64,000 nt of DNA from Fragilaria crotonensis (lineage: Eukaryota > Bacillariophyta > Fragilariophyceae > Fragilariales > Fragilariaceae), in NCBI GenBank assembly GCA_022925895.1, contig JAKSYS010000075.1:1-64000 (forward strand), given 5' to 3'. The position numbers and the translations under genes are program-made. Every line of letters starts with the position of its first letter. Position 1 is the stretch's first letter. Shown here piece after piece: positions 52,184 through 62,733 of this stretch. A model generated the notes under the pieces. The model did not search any database. It had not been told where the DNA came from and worked only from the letters and a program-made list of their open reading frames with translations.

Positions 52184-54504
52184 CTACCATGCAGCATTCA
52201 CTTCACTGTAGTCTTCGTCATCAAGTGTCAAGATACGGGATGTACCGTGTATCGTTTGGTTGTCAGTGTTGTCACATTCGTCGAATGCTGTACAAAGGGA
52301 ATCCAATGATTCTCGAGGTGGTATTCGTGCTTTTGTTGTTCTTGTTGACGTCTTGACAGGAGAAGGCGCCATTTCAGAATTCAGGGAACTAGTCGACTCC
52401 AGTCCCTCCATTGAAGTCGATAATCTGTGTCTTGGAACCTTGACTGGGGAAGGGGACATGCAGCCCCAGGATTCCGACGTCTGAGGGCGCAACGGAGAGG
52501 TTGGTAAGGGCGCCTCTGTGCCCCGATTGCTGCTTCTCGTGATCATTTTGTTTGCCTTCATCTTCTTGCGAGGCGTGGTGGTCTTGTCCCCATCTGTAGC
52601 GACACAAATTTCCCGAAGTTTCGCTTCCAACAGTGGTCCCAGTTTTGACACGTCCAGCAGATCGTGATCTTCTTGTTCGTTGTCGGTAGAATCGTCGCTC
52701 CGATGCGTATCGGCACTCACTTTTGCGGTCCAACCCCGAATTACCTTCAAGAAGTGCTTCTGATAGCTTACATCCTTGGACTTGCAGATGACGCACGCCA
52801 TCGCTGCCGCGGCAGATGGGATGTATCGCGTGTCTCGAATAGTTGTTTTGAGCTGCATTGGTGTGAGTAAGAGGGCTGGATTTGTTTTTTGAAGTGATTG
52901 CAAGCACTTCACCACACCTGCCTCCACCGCGCTGTCAATGGCAATATCGTTGAGTGGTAGTCGACTTTTGGACAGAGTTGGAAGTGGAAGAGACGACGGA
53001 TGTGCATGGATCTGAATTACGACGAGGATGTTCCCAAGCCGGAGATGTGCCGGCAGCAAGTGCGACGTTTGTGCCCTATTCTTAGGGCGGTGAGCAAGCT
53101 CATCGTCCTCTCCATTTTCCGCTTCGCTTTGATCATCATCCCCATCCTCGATATCCTGGAGCTCGAATAGTTGATGTGGACTACGATTCTGGAAGAAGGA
53201 TGCCACGCTATCGGAATCTCGGATTGCATAGGTGGGAACAAAGAGACGCAAATCAGACGCTGTTTGATCTGTTCCATGACTGGCAGACAGACCGAAGGAG
53301 GACCACATGGATTGCTTGGTTGCAACGCATTGGACCAAGCCACACGCCGATGCTTCCGCCCCGTCCAAGAGTGGAATACGATTTACCATTCTCACCAGCG
53401 TCATACGGGCCGAAGGCATGTCGGATGAATTGTCAGTACCTTCGTCATTGTCCGTTCTCTTTTCGTACACGATCATGTCAACCTCCAGAGTTGGACTTGT
53501 TTTGGAACGACGTTTGCCGTTCCGAATCGGTTGTTTCGAGTGTGCAACATTCTTGAGATCGACATTGCACCTTAAAAAGCAAGAGACGGCTCGCTGGATG
53601 TCTATGCGGATATCTTCGTCAGCGTCCACAGAACATGCTGAGTCGGAGTCTGAGCCGGCATCTTTTAGGCCCCATTCGTCGTCTTCCGTTGGATGGATGG
53701 AGTTTGTTACAGCGTGTTGGTTCTGTTGCCGTCGTTCAAGAGGGGAGCGTACAAAGAGCGGAACAGTCGATAGGGTTGGCGCCATGACTTCTAAGCTGCA
53801 GGGCAATCCCAACGATAGTTGAAATCTGGCGAAATACTCAGCTAGTCGAGGCCAGGCACGATGTGCCATGGGGCCGCCCTTGACGCAAGAGAGAAGAGTT
53901 ACGTTCCAGGTGAGATTGGGGAGTGCAAGGGGAACAAAAATTCTAGAAAACTCATGCAACGTACTGGTACCAGAATACTGACAGACGTTCCCGACTCGTC
54001 TGGTCTACTCTTTGGTGTTTCCTCCCTTGGAATGCATTTGACGCAATCCCCTTCAGTATCGACGACGTAATCTGCCGTCTGAAAGCACTTCGACGTTTCT
54101 GTGGCGGATGAAATTGATGCAGTTGAATTCGGTACCAATCGCTGCGCATGCAGCAAACAAAGAGTCAGTCCGATTCCATATCGTCCGGCCGTCTTGCTTT
54201 GCTTCTCATTCGATTCTCCCTTGTTGGATCGAAAGGCTTCGACACAGTCTTGTATACAGGACATACCGCATCCATTGTCCGTGACTGTCACTCGTAGGAC
54301 AGTAGGAGAGACCTGAGTAAAGTCGACTCGGACTCGTCGAATTTGGTCGGAATCCTTTCGGCAAGCGTCGACCGCGTTGTCCACCAGTTCCTTGACAATC
54401 TGTGCGAAGGCATCGCAATCCCCTTCTCGGATGGATAGGCCACTCTCGTTTCCGAAGCCTCCGAGTGCCGGGTTCGACTGAAATGTTTTCAGGATTCGTG
54501 CCAT
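52184..54504 (-). CDS. DNA topoisomerase VI subunit B-like protein (TOP6B/TOPOVIBL)
   Basis: A GHKL ATPase. The start MARILKTFQSNPALGGFGN is followed by the N-box (AFAQIVKELVDNAVDACRKD), G1 (VTVTDNGCGM) and a G2-like loop (TAGRYGIGLTLCLLHAQRLV). The transducer part has LVRMVNRIPLLDGAEASACG, the hallmark of TOP6B (ANRIPLL), and a final strand region (ILVVIQIHAHPSSLPLPTLS, then NDIAIDSAVEAGVVKCLQSL). The C-terminal 200 residues are Ser/Pro-rich with repeated SPVK sites (SPSPVKVPRH; APSPVKTSTR). One frame change lies near 53965. TOP6B partners SPO11-like subunits, and TOPOVIBL is needed for meiotic breaks. Its divergent sequence and long tail favour the meiotic form, but this is inference. The product is about 773 residues. 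It ends 34 bp from the convergent AKR gene. Confidence 0.72.
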
Positions 54505-54929
54505 GGTCAAACAAAAGTTCCAAGTGCGCGCGTTCTCAGCACATTCGGACGAATACGTTTATTTTAGACTACGGTGCGGTGCCTGCGTAGTACTAGCGGC
54601 GAGTCACACATCAACTCACAGATTAGGCATGATTTGCACGTGCACCAGTACCAAGATCTACTTGTGCTCGTACTACAAAATAACATTGGCGTACTCCAGA
54701 TTCCAGTACCAGGTACTTGTACTTGTACTCGAAGGCACTTTTTCGCTTTTTTCTAGAAGAGCGAGGTTTGCATTTCTTTGCATCTCAGACTTTGAAAATC
54801 GAGCTTGCGAGGAGGTGATACATATGTCACCGTACATCTTCTGTGGTCTCTACGACATGCATTTCATAGGGCGTCTGGGAAATGGCGATTTTCAAATCCA
54901 AGGCCATGTCATTGTCACCACGGCGTCAC
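54505..54929. other. spacer, GTAC-rich
   Basis: No gene supported. 54690-54735 has CAGGTACTTGTACTTGTAC-type words. Confidence 0.45.
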
Positions 54930-54932
54930 CAG

Positions 54933-55822
54933 GAGGTTCCGGAATTTCGGCTCTTTTATGTGTCTCGTACCTTTTACGCAGATTATCTACCAGAAATTTG
55001 TTCGACAAACATCTAAATAATTCCACGTTTCCAAAATGATAGAATATCTTCTGTTGATACACTATAATTAAAACCGTGCTTTATTTTGGAACTGTTGTTT
55101 AACTTCGTTTGTTATGACAAGTACGACATCGATTCAATGTCTTGGATGAACTAGTACTATGTAGGGATATTCAAAAAAGACGTTGGCTCTTGAGCCATTG
55201 GCTCTTGAGCCACTGGCTCTTGAGCCATTGGCTCTTAAGCCAGTGGCTCAAGAGCCAGTGGCTCAAGAGCCAATTTACCTCGTCCAACTAGTCGAGGAAC
55301 GTGTTTTCTTTAAATGAGAACTCGCCACACGGGGAACGGAAAAAAATGACAGGTCATCTAAGGTCGATGGTATGCGTATGCGTTACGTCTCCTAGTGGTA
55401 TGACATAAAGTGCGAGCACTTTTGAGGACGAGCTCTATGACACACACAAAACGTGTGTTCTTGAGTTTGACTTCGCCGGGGGCTGTTGTTCAGCCGTTGG
55501 CTCTTGAGACAACGGCTCTTGAGCCAATGGCTCTTGAGCCATTGGCTCTTGAGACAACGGCTGCCGACACTTCAAATGTCGAATATCCTTAAGTAGGATT
55601 TTCATAAAACGTCGATTCCGTTGTCGCATAGTCTAATCTCAAGTTCTTTAGTTGCAGCTCAAAATTTGTCACGTCATGAGATTGATGTACCTAATGATCC
55701 GGACATTTGAAGTGATGGAACGTGGAATATTTGTCCGGCGTGACGAACGAAGTTGTAGAATTAGTATCCGTAGCCAGTAGTAGACACTTATATAGGTAAA
55801 AGAGCCGAAATTCCGGAACCTC
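54933..55822. mobile_element. CWG-flanked MITE, copy 2 (890 bp)
   Basis: Same 26-bp inverted ends (GAGGTTCCGGAATTTCGGC...) as the element at 28017-28993, flanked by CAG on both sides (54930-54932 and 55823-55825). The sequence agrees closely with copy 1 outside the arrays. The hairpin minisatellite here has about six units (55181-55272) with two inverted, against eleven in copy 1. The second array lies at 55494-55566. Confidence 0.85.
55181..55272. repeat. 15-bp hairpin minisatellite in MITE copy 2
   Basis: About six TTGGCTCTTGAGCCA-type units. The last two are in reverse orientation, so the whole array can fold on itself. Confidence 0.85.
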
Positions 55823-55825
55823 CAG

Positions 55826-56011
55826 GTCACCAGTCACCACACACCATGGCCGATTGAACGTACAATACTCTACCGGTAGTAGGTAGTAGCGTACTCCGAG
55901 TACGAACGTATGAGTGTACTCGAGTAGTATTTAGTGTGCAGTATGTAGTATGTAGTACAGTAGTACCAGGTACTCGGATTACTGCAGTATTTTGAGATCA
56001 CTTTCACTGGC
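55826..56011. other. GTAC/GTAG-rich promoter region of the PAP2 gene
   Basis: Dense in TAGTAC/GTACTC/GTAGTA words (55860-55980). No gene supported. Confidence 0.5.
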
Positions 56012-56934
56012 ATGGCTTGTTACAACGTTATGCTGCCAGCTTCTGCTGACAATCAGGTTGGATTCCATGTTCTCGCCATGGTCGATAGTCATGACGAAAC
56101 AAACGCGTTGGCCGAAGGGCCCGAAGATCTGCCACCGTCTTCTACAGGAGCTGCCAGCAGAAGCTGGTCATGGTCTCCTGCGTGGAAGGAGCTTGTTGGC
56201 TCCATTTTATTCTTTATTCTTTGCATGATCCCTTTCCTCGCGACCATTGCGCCCCGTACCCGTCCGATTCCTTTTCAACTCATCATGTCTGGAGAATACA
56301 TCTTGAATCTGGTGAATAATGAGTCCTTTGATTCCGAGACAATATCGACTCTGGTTCTCTTTGTCGTCTCGGCGTTGGTACCTTTTGGCCTTCAAGTAAT
56401 TCACGTCGCAACCAAGTCAAGACGAAACGAGGACACGCTCCACACTATTTGTGTCTACCTCGTTGGATTCGGTTTAACAATGCTCGTCACCGAAACCCTC
56501 AAATCCTACGTTGGATACTTGCGTCCCTCATTTTATGACCTTTGCGAGCCAACTGCAGATTACACATCATGCACTGCAGGAGACAGCAACGACGCTAGAA
56601 AGTCATTTCCCTCGGGCCATGCATCCACTGCCTTTTGTGGATTTTCTCTGTTTTCCAGATACTTGGAACGAACCTATGGGGTCGAGAGTGTCCGAGAAGT
56701 TGCGATAGAGGACAACAACGCTGCGATGGTTGTTCGATACACAACAGCTGCACCGCATTACCACAGATTCTGTTCGATCCTGTGCCTACTACCCATGGCA
56801 TTGGCAATCTATATTGCAGCGTCCCGCGTGGTGGACAACAAGCACTTTCCAGCAGATGTTGTTGCTGGGTCGTTACTCAGGCTGCCAGTGCTCATTTTGC
56901 AAACCGATTATGGTTTCCATCGCTATTAGCATGA
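56012..56934 (+). CDS. PAP2-family lipid phosphate phosphatase
   Basis: An integral membrane phosphatase for phosphatidic acid or related lipid phosphates. Motif 1 is KSYVGYLRP (K-x6-RP), motif 2 is SFPSGHAS, motif 3 is SRVVDNKHFPADVVAGS (SR-x5-H-x3-D). Five or six membrane helices are visible, e.g. ELVGSILFFILCMIPFLATI, ISTLVLFVVSALVPFGLQVI and ICVYLVGFGLTMLVTETLKS. A Cys-containing loop (DLCEPTADYTSCTAGDS) between motifs 1 and 2 is common in eukaryotic LPPs. After motif 3 the frame changes near 56882. The other frame gives AHFANRLWFPSLLA, a better match to the family end, so the final residues in the long frame are probably wrong. The product is about 307 residues. Confidence 0.85.
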
Positions 56935-56985
56935 CATCATGACTAACCCAAGATCAAATGCATCAAAATCAATCCAAATTCACCT

Positions 56986-57891
56986 TTAGGCATGTATTAC
57001 AAAGTGTGCCGCTGGCTTCGAACGTCGTTGCTTGCGGCCGGACGCTAAAATCCGGGTAGTTTTGTGCGACCGTCTCCAGCCCTCCTTCTTGGCAGGTTTA
57101 TTTTTGGAAATACCAGTCTTCTTGATTGTGCTGATACCATCTTGCAGTTTACTTCTGGAGAAGAGAAGTGCAGCTTGCGATGGTTTCGTTCCTGTCGCCG
57201 CAGCTACGGCTTCTGGAGATCCCAGCACCACCACTGCAATATTGTGCTCTCGCTCCACCACATTTTCTGTTTCTTCCCTAGAAATAAATGTCGTTTTCTT
57301 TCCCTTGGGCGCAATCTTGGCTTGTTTCTTATCTCTGCGTTCTTGGTCAAGTTCGGCATCGAGTTTCGCAAAAAAATCCTCGTCCATGGCGTCGTCTGTT
57401 GTCGGCATGGTGTCGACAGCCTTGCGCTTTCGCTTCGTCTCTATTTTCTGAAGAACAATAGCAGTCTTTCGTTCCAGTTGCATCTGTCCAACAACTTGCT
57501 CCTTGGCAACGGAGGCCTTCACTTCTTCCACATTTCCATCATCATCGTCGTCGTCGAGTGCTTCATCATCATTCGTCAACTCTTTTGTGAAGGGGACTGT
57601 TTCATCTGCGAGTTCATCGTCTCTAAAAATTATTTTCTTGGCAGCCGTTTGCTTGGTATCAATTTTCCCGACGAGACCAACGCTCTTGGCACGAAGGTCA
57701 TCACTGCGTTTCTTCTTGGATTCCCGCGTCAAGGCCCGCGTAGACCTCTTGGACACTGCCGTGGCTCCATCGAGGACCATTTCATCGTCATTCATGTTGT
57801 CATTATGTGGTGCTTGTTCTGATTCTTTTTGATCTTGGACCGCTTCAACCTGCAATTCTTTAGCCTTTCGAGACGATCGTCGTACAACCAT
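56986..57891 (-). CDS. charged nuclear/nucleolar-type protein, unrecognised
   Basis: 301 residues from the ATG at 57891 (MVVRRSSRKAKELQVEAVQ). Basic clusters (KRSTRALTRESKKKRSDD; KIETKRKRKAVD) alternate with an acidic run (DDEALDDDDDDGN). The more ordered C-terminal part reads VVVLGSPEAVAAATGTKPSQ, AALLFSRSKLQDGISTIKKT, then a very basic end (GWRRSHKTTRILASGRKQRR). The composition suggests a nucleolar or chromatin protein; the C-terminal part may be a small conserved domain that I cannot name. It is convergent with the PAP2 gene. Confidence 0.55.
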   Translation of the reverse strand: MVVRRSSRKAKELQVEAVQDQKESEQAPHNDNMNDDEMVLDGATAVSKRSTRALTRESKKKRSDDLRAKSVGLVGKIDTKQTAAKKIIFRDDELADETVPFTKELTNDDEALDDDDDDGNVEEVKASVAKEQVVGQMQLERKTAIVLQKIETKRKRKAVDTMPTTDDAMDEDFFAKLDAELDQERRDKKQAKIAPKGKKTTFISREETENVVEREHNIAVVVLGSPEAVAAATGTKPSQAALLFSRSKLQDGISTIKKTGISKNKPAKKEGWRRSHKTTRILASGRKQRRSKPAAHFVIHA

Positions 57892-58203
57892 GGCTTATGC
57901 AAATGTTTCGTCGGGCGGGAGCAACAATGATGCCGGTGGAGGCGTCGTCGTAGCAGTGTATGTTTAAGAATGTCGGTCGAGAGTCGAGAGCGGACTCATA
58001 CCGAGGTTTGTTGAAGTGTTGGATGGAGATGCCAGATTGGGCTCATAATCCGATGAAGATCGAAAAGCACAGTGCTAGTACACACTATTGCTCGTTGCAA
58101 TTGCTATACTGTACCGAGCACATGCGAGTCCTCTACCGATATTCTAAAATATTGGATACCTGGTAGTAGTACTCCTGCAAATAGCTGATAACTTCCATTA
58201 TAC
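57892..58203. other. spacer, no gene seen
   Basis: Nothing recognised apart from a few GTAC words. It lies upstream of the nuclear-protein gene and downstream of the Tic22-like gene. Confidence 0.4.
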
Positions 58204-59323
58204 CTACTGTCCCATCAATTCAATTGCTTTATTGACATCGTCCGCCGAAGCATAAAATGATAATTGCGTCATGCCGGGTCTAGTGCCTTTTTCCATCGAG
58301 AATAGTTCGTCGTTCAGCGTTGTCGACCGGATGTTTGGTGTCTCCGGTAGGTTAAGATTGGTGCCTCGAAGTCGATTGTAACTTGTAAGGCAGTCGCGCT
58401 TTTCGAGAAAAAGAGGAACCTGTCGTCAAGACAAGTGTCATTAGCCGTCGCTGCATCGTCGCCATACGCAATATTGAGCCATACAAGCAACGCACCTGCA
58501 AACCACCATTCGGACTGGCAAATGCGAGACGATCTGCCACAAAGAGCGGGAAGTCACTGCTAGAAAGGTCAATTTTGAGTTCGGCAGCATCTGCCAGCGC
58601 TTGCTTTGAGGGGACAAGGGTGAAGGTCGTGTCTGAACCGACCAGCGCCTCTTCTGCCTTCTGAATTTCGGAGGGCGGAGGCGCCATGCGCATGCGACCT
58701 CGCTTCAATACTAATGGATATCTGAATCATAGAAGATCAGAATAAAGCTGAGGTAACGCCAGAATTGTTCGAAAACACTTACTCGACTTGGTCCAACGTG
58801 GTTGCTTTTACAATTTTGCTCCCTGCAACGTCCTTGGCATCATTGTAGGATAAGTACAAATCAGTTCCCATTTCGCCATTGCCTCCGACGACATAGAACA
58901 CAGGGACTGTATTTAACTTTTCTTGAATAGCGGCTCTTGACAACCGGTATTTATCATTCGTCACTACTTGTTGTTGTTGATCTCGTGTAGCCACCGAGTT
59001 GGCCAAGGGAGCAACACCGCCACCAACGTCCCATATCCATCATGGGTAGGATACTTCCACCGACAAAGAGAATCACAATGACAAGCAATCCAGCGGCCGT
59101 CACTATTCCCTTGGAGCTTCCACCTCCCGACGACGACATGGTCAACGCAGTGGAAAGTGGGCGCGGTGAAAGATCAGCCGGCACCAGCTGCGACGAACGA
59201 CTCCCAGTAGCGACATGGATTTTCGTCTCGTGATGCTTCAAAGGGATAAAGCCAAATATGCCTGGAAGAAACAATGATGAGACGAGAGAGGAGCAGGAAA
59301 CGACGCCGTTGATGGATTGACAT
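58204..59323 (-). CDS. TIC22: Tic22-like plastid protein-import factor
   Basis: Tic22 acts between the plastid envelope membranes during protein import. Exon 1 ends at 58783, exon 2 is 58721-58496, exon 3 is 58419-58204; the introns are 61 and 76 bp, GT-AG. Family features: AAIQEKLNTVPVFYVVGGNG and LYLSYNDAKDVAGSKIVKAT; FTLVPSKQALADAAELKIDL; DFPLFVADRLAFASPNGGLQ; and, at the start of exon 3, VPLFLEKRDCLTSYNRLRG, then LNDELFSMEKGTRPGMTQLS. The N-terminus has a signal-like segment before FGFIPLKHHETK, a Phe-type plastid site, and a second hydrophobic stretch (IVTAAGLLVIVILFVGGSIL). The start at 59323 (MSIHQRRRFLLLSRLI) needs one frame change near 59250, and another lies near 59030. Confidence 0.6.
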
Positions 59324-59598
59324 TGTACGAAGGTTTTGTTGCCACACTGAGATGATCGAGGAATCGGACGTTGAAGTGTCAAGGGAATCTATTATGATTT
59401 CGGATGCTTCCTTGTCCGAATGTCCGCGTTCATCAGAATTAAAATGCGTTTGGGGTTCCCCTTTCCACCACGAAACGGAACTTTCAATCTGTGCCAGAAC
59501 AACGAACTACACGTATGCATAGGTAGGTAACGGAACAGCGACCTTATTACCTCTATTGGGTCTATTGTCTATTGCAAAAAGACCACAGAACATAGACC

Positions 59599-61056
59599 AT
59601 GCCGACGAAAAAGCGCATTCGCTCTGATGGCGAGGAAAAAGCGGTCGACCCCAGCGAGGAAGATGAGCTCGAGGCCTCCAATATCGCCCATGTGCATCCT
59701 CACGTGGGAATGAGACTCGAAATCCGCGATGCAGACTACATCTGGTCGTCCGGGTTCATTGTCCAGATATCGATCAACGACAAGCAGACGATGGTGACTG
59801 TTGCTTCCGACGGATGGGGAAGACAGTGGGATGAGGTGATGACTTGGCCGAATGATCGACTGGCAAAGCTTTACACTTACACGAAGCAGGTGAAGTGCAA
59901 CTTGGATTTGATCCGTAAAAATACGAGTAGAAAGCCCTCGCGGCAGGACTTGGCAAACCTTCCGAAACGTGCCAAGAGAGTGTACTCCACGTTATGGCCA
60001 GGTACAGCTCAATTTCGAATGCCTCATCCTGGGGTCAAGCACGCTAGGTATGCATTGCGATTAGAGGACAAGGTGTATGTCAAGCCATACGGCGTGGAGT
60101 TCCTGCCGAAGGGGATCCAGGCAACGATGGTTCACGATGGAGGATGCTGGCTCCATCATTCAAAGATAAGATTGTGGAGAGATGATCCGATTACCTGCGG
60201 TGTTCTGCATGCGAATTATCAACAAGCATTCCAGATAGCTCGGCGAGATCAAACTGTCAAGGGTTTGCTACGTGTGAAAGCGTTAGAGGAGAGCTCCCTC
60301 CTGCACGAGAGATATCGCGCGCTCGACATTCGTGGGTGCGACATCTTCGATGGAGTTCTACGCGAAATGAAGCCTCCTGAGAAACGTCAACGACTTGATC
60401 TTCTCGACGATGAGGAAGAAACGAATGAAACGCGAAGTGAGAAACCACCTTCAGTTGTAGCAATTCACGGTGTTTCGGTCGCAAAGGTAAGTTGCCGCAA
60501 GTTTCTTGCCAAATTTAAAAATCGCTGATTCTAACTGCGATCCCAGAAACCAGAATATTGTGAACCTCCCAAATTGCCTCCTCCCATTCCGATTACAGAA
60601 CCTCTGTATCCAAACAGCGGTGTTATGAAGTGCCAGAAGACTAATCAGTGGGTTGCTTCTCTATCTATGAACGGCAATCAAGTGTTCCTTGGGTCGTTTC
60701 CTACGGAATCTCAAGCTTGGCTGGCGACCCGCAAGGCCAAGGGAGAAGCCAACGTCGAAGTGCCTAACACATTGTTAGAGGCGCAACAAGCGGACATACA
60801 AGGTGTGTCCATGGAGACTATAATTGATGCATACGAAGCTCATTATGACCCCACTGTCAATGGCTTCTCTCTCCATAACTGGACGGTGGCCAAAATCAAT
60901 CATTATTGTTACATGCGAGATAAGCTGCGTTCAGAGATTGAAGCTCGCCACAAGAAACCTGAGCAAAGTGCTATTCCACTGCAGCCACAGGTTGAGCGGA
61001 AGAACAAACGCAAGGGACAACCACGTAAAGTCGTTTTAGCGAGAACGATACCTTGA
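59599..61056 (+). CDS. MBT/Tudor-like plus AP2-like domain protein (probable chromatin or transcription factor)
   Basis: Two exons, 59599-60486 and 60549-61056, joined across a 62-bp GTAAGT...CCCAG intron; the product is 464 residues. Residues about 32-95 read VGMRLEIRDADYIWSSGFIV and VASDGWGRQWDEVMTWPNDR, with the aromatic pattern of MBT/Tudor-type methyl-lysine binding folds. The middle part (LWPGTAQFRMPHPGVKHARY; VHDGGCWLHHSKIRLWRDDP) is conserved-looking but unnamed. In exon 2, SGVMKCQKTNQWVASLSMNG then VFLGSFPTESQAWLATRKAK follows the AP2/ERF three-strand-plus-helix pattern. The C-terminus is Lys/Arg-rich. The fusion suggests histone reading coupled to DNA binding; this is inference from folds only. 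Confidence 0.6.
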
Positions 61057-61166
61057 TGAAAGTCTGTCGCTTGAGATTAAAGTCATGCGCACACTACCAA
61101 CAGCAGAGAGAAAATGGTCCACAGGTATAAAGAAAATAGAATTTGCTTTCTTTTCTAATAACGCCT

Positions 61167-61907
61167 TTACTGGAAATGGAAGGAAACCTGCTTGTTGGTA
61201 AGCTTTCCGTAGACAGCAGCAAATGTTTCAAGTTTGCCCTCCACGTTTGGCTCGTCCTTGCCGTCAAGGAAAACCTTGAGAATTCTCTTTCCGTCCACCT
61301 TTACGCGAGTGCGCTTTCCAACGATTTCGGTTGGGTAGACAATGTCCTCCAAGATTGCGTCCTGAACATGTGTCAAGGTACGGGAACGCGGGCGAGGTCC
61401 CTTCGTCTTGGTGCCGCGAGCAAAGGCCTTGCCCAAGATGATTCTTTGCGCAATGATAATGACATGACGTCCTGAGAACTTCTTCTCCAATTCACGCACC
61501 AATCGTTGTTGAATTTTGTTGAACGACTTGAGCAACTTGTATGGAACGTAGATGATGATAGCCTTCTTGTCACCTCCGCAGTCAACATCCTTGGCAGCGG
61601 TAATGTACAAATCACGGAGCGACGCCTTGAGCTCGGTCGAGGTCATCTCAAGGTTGAGAAGCTCCTGAGCCACCGAAAGCTCGAACTGGTCTGGTTCCTG
61701 AAGGAAAGGAGAAGAGGCAAAAGTCAGGCAAACGTTCACGTTGTGTTATCGTAACCCTCAATAGCACAGATTGAAGATCGAGAAACAACGTTCTCAGTGA
61801 TTGTCAGGGATTGATGCTGCTGACAACTACAATCATCCACTCCTCAACACCGACGCTATGCCATGTGCATCACTCACTCCACTGCTCTTTCTGATCTTGG
61901 TCGCCAT
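61167..61907 (-). CDS. RPS7: 40S ribosomal protein eS7
   Basis: Exon 1 is only 30 bp (61907-61878, [10 protein letters not shown]); a 180-bp GTGAGT...TTCAG intron follows; exon 2 is 61697-61167. The 186-residue product matches eS7 throughout: [60 protein letters not shown] and [21 protein letters not shown] tiny first exon followed by a long intron is common in ribosomal protein genes and may hold regulatory signals. Confidence 0.95.
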
Positions 61908-62733
61908 GGTCGACTGTCTTTGACTGCGTGTCGTTCTCGGTGCGGAATGTTGCAACCAATCGATCAGTCAAAGGCTACTTGGTTTGGTACTAATAAGGAC
62001 GTAGCCATGACAAGTAAGATGCTCTGAGGTAAAAATGTTCTAATTTAGAGTTCGAGTTATGAGTTCCTGAAGCAGTGGTTTCTTCGCTTCTGTGAGTTTA
62101 CATACGCCAGTACATGTGTCCAGCTGTATCCGTATTCCATATGACAGTGAGAGGTATGGGCGTATGGGTATCGTGTACCTGGTACAGTACAATGGTATCG
62201 GGTATGCGATGCGGTATGCATATGCGGTATACGGTATGCGGTACGAGTATGCGGGGTAGGGGGGGGACAGGAGACAGGATAGACAGTTTTCTTGGCCTAC
62301 ACTCGCTGGCTCCCTGGTATAAGTACTGCCACCACCATTGCGTTACCAGGCGTACAACCTGCTCGGACTCTACGGCGTCAATTATGGTGTAGGTACTTGC
62401 TTCCTGTAACTATATCAATACCGAATGACCGGCAAACCTATCCTAGGTCCCAGCGTATGCTTCGAAATATACTTCGCGGCTCTGAGATTCTTGCGATTGT
62501 AAGCCTAGCTTTACCTTACTAACCTACTGGGATCATTTCATCCATTCCCTTGCAGTCTTCTGTCATATGAGATTCTTTCTTCATGACTATTCTTAAACCA
62601 TCGCTTGTCTTCGCCTCGCCGTTCTCAGTGTTCGACCACGTTGGCGCGTATGGTATGTCAGTAGCCGACAATCCCACTTCCTTCGTGTCACTCACTCAGT
62701 TCTCTCCGAGTACCCCGGAGATGTCCTACGACA
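61908..62733. other. spacer with GTATGCGGTAT-type low-complexity
   Basis: No gene supported. 62150-62260 repeats GGTATG/GCGGTAT words. The stretch upstream of eS7 (61910-61990) should hold its promoter. Confidence 0.45.

Noticed and set aside
52184-54504. MutL (MLH/PMS) mismatch-repair protein
   Set aside because: The GHKL motifs could fit, but the GFRGEAL motif is absent and the NRIPLL transducer motif is TOP6B-type.
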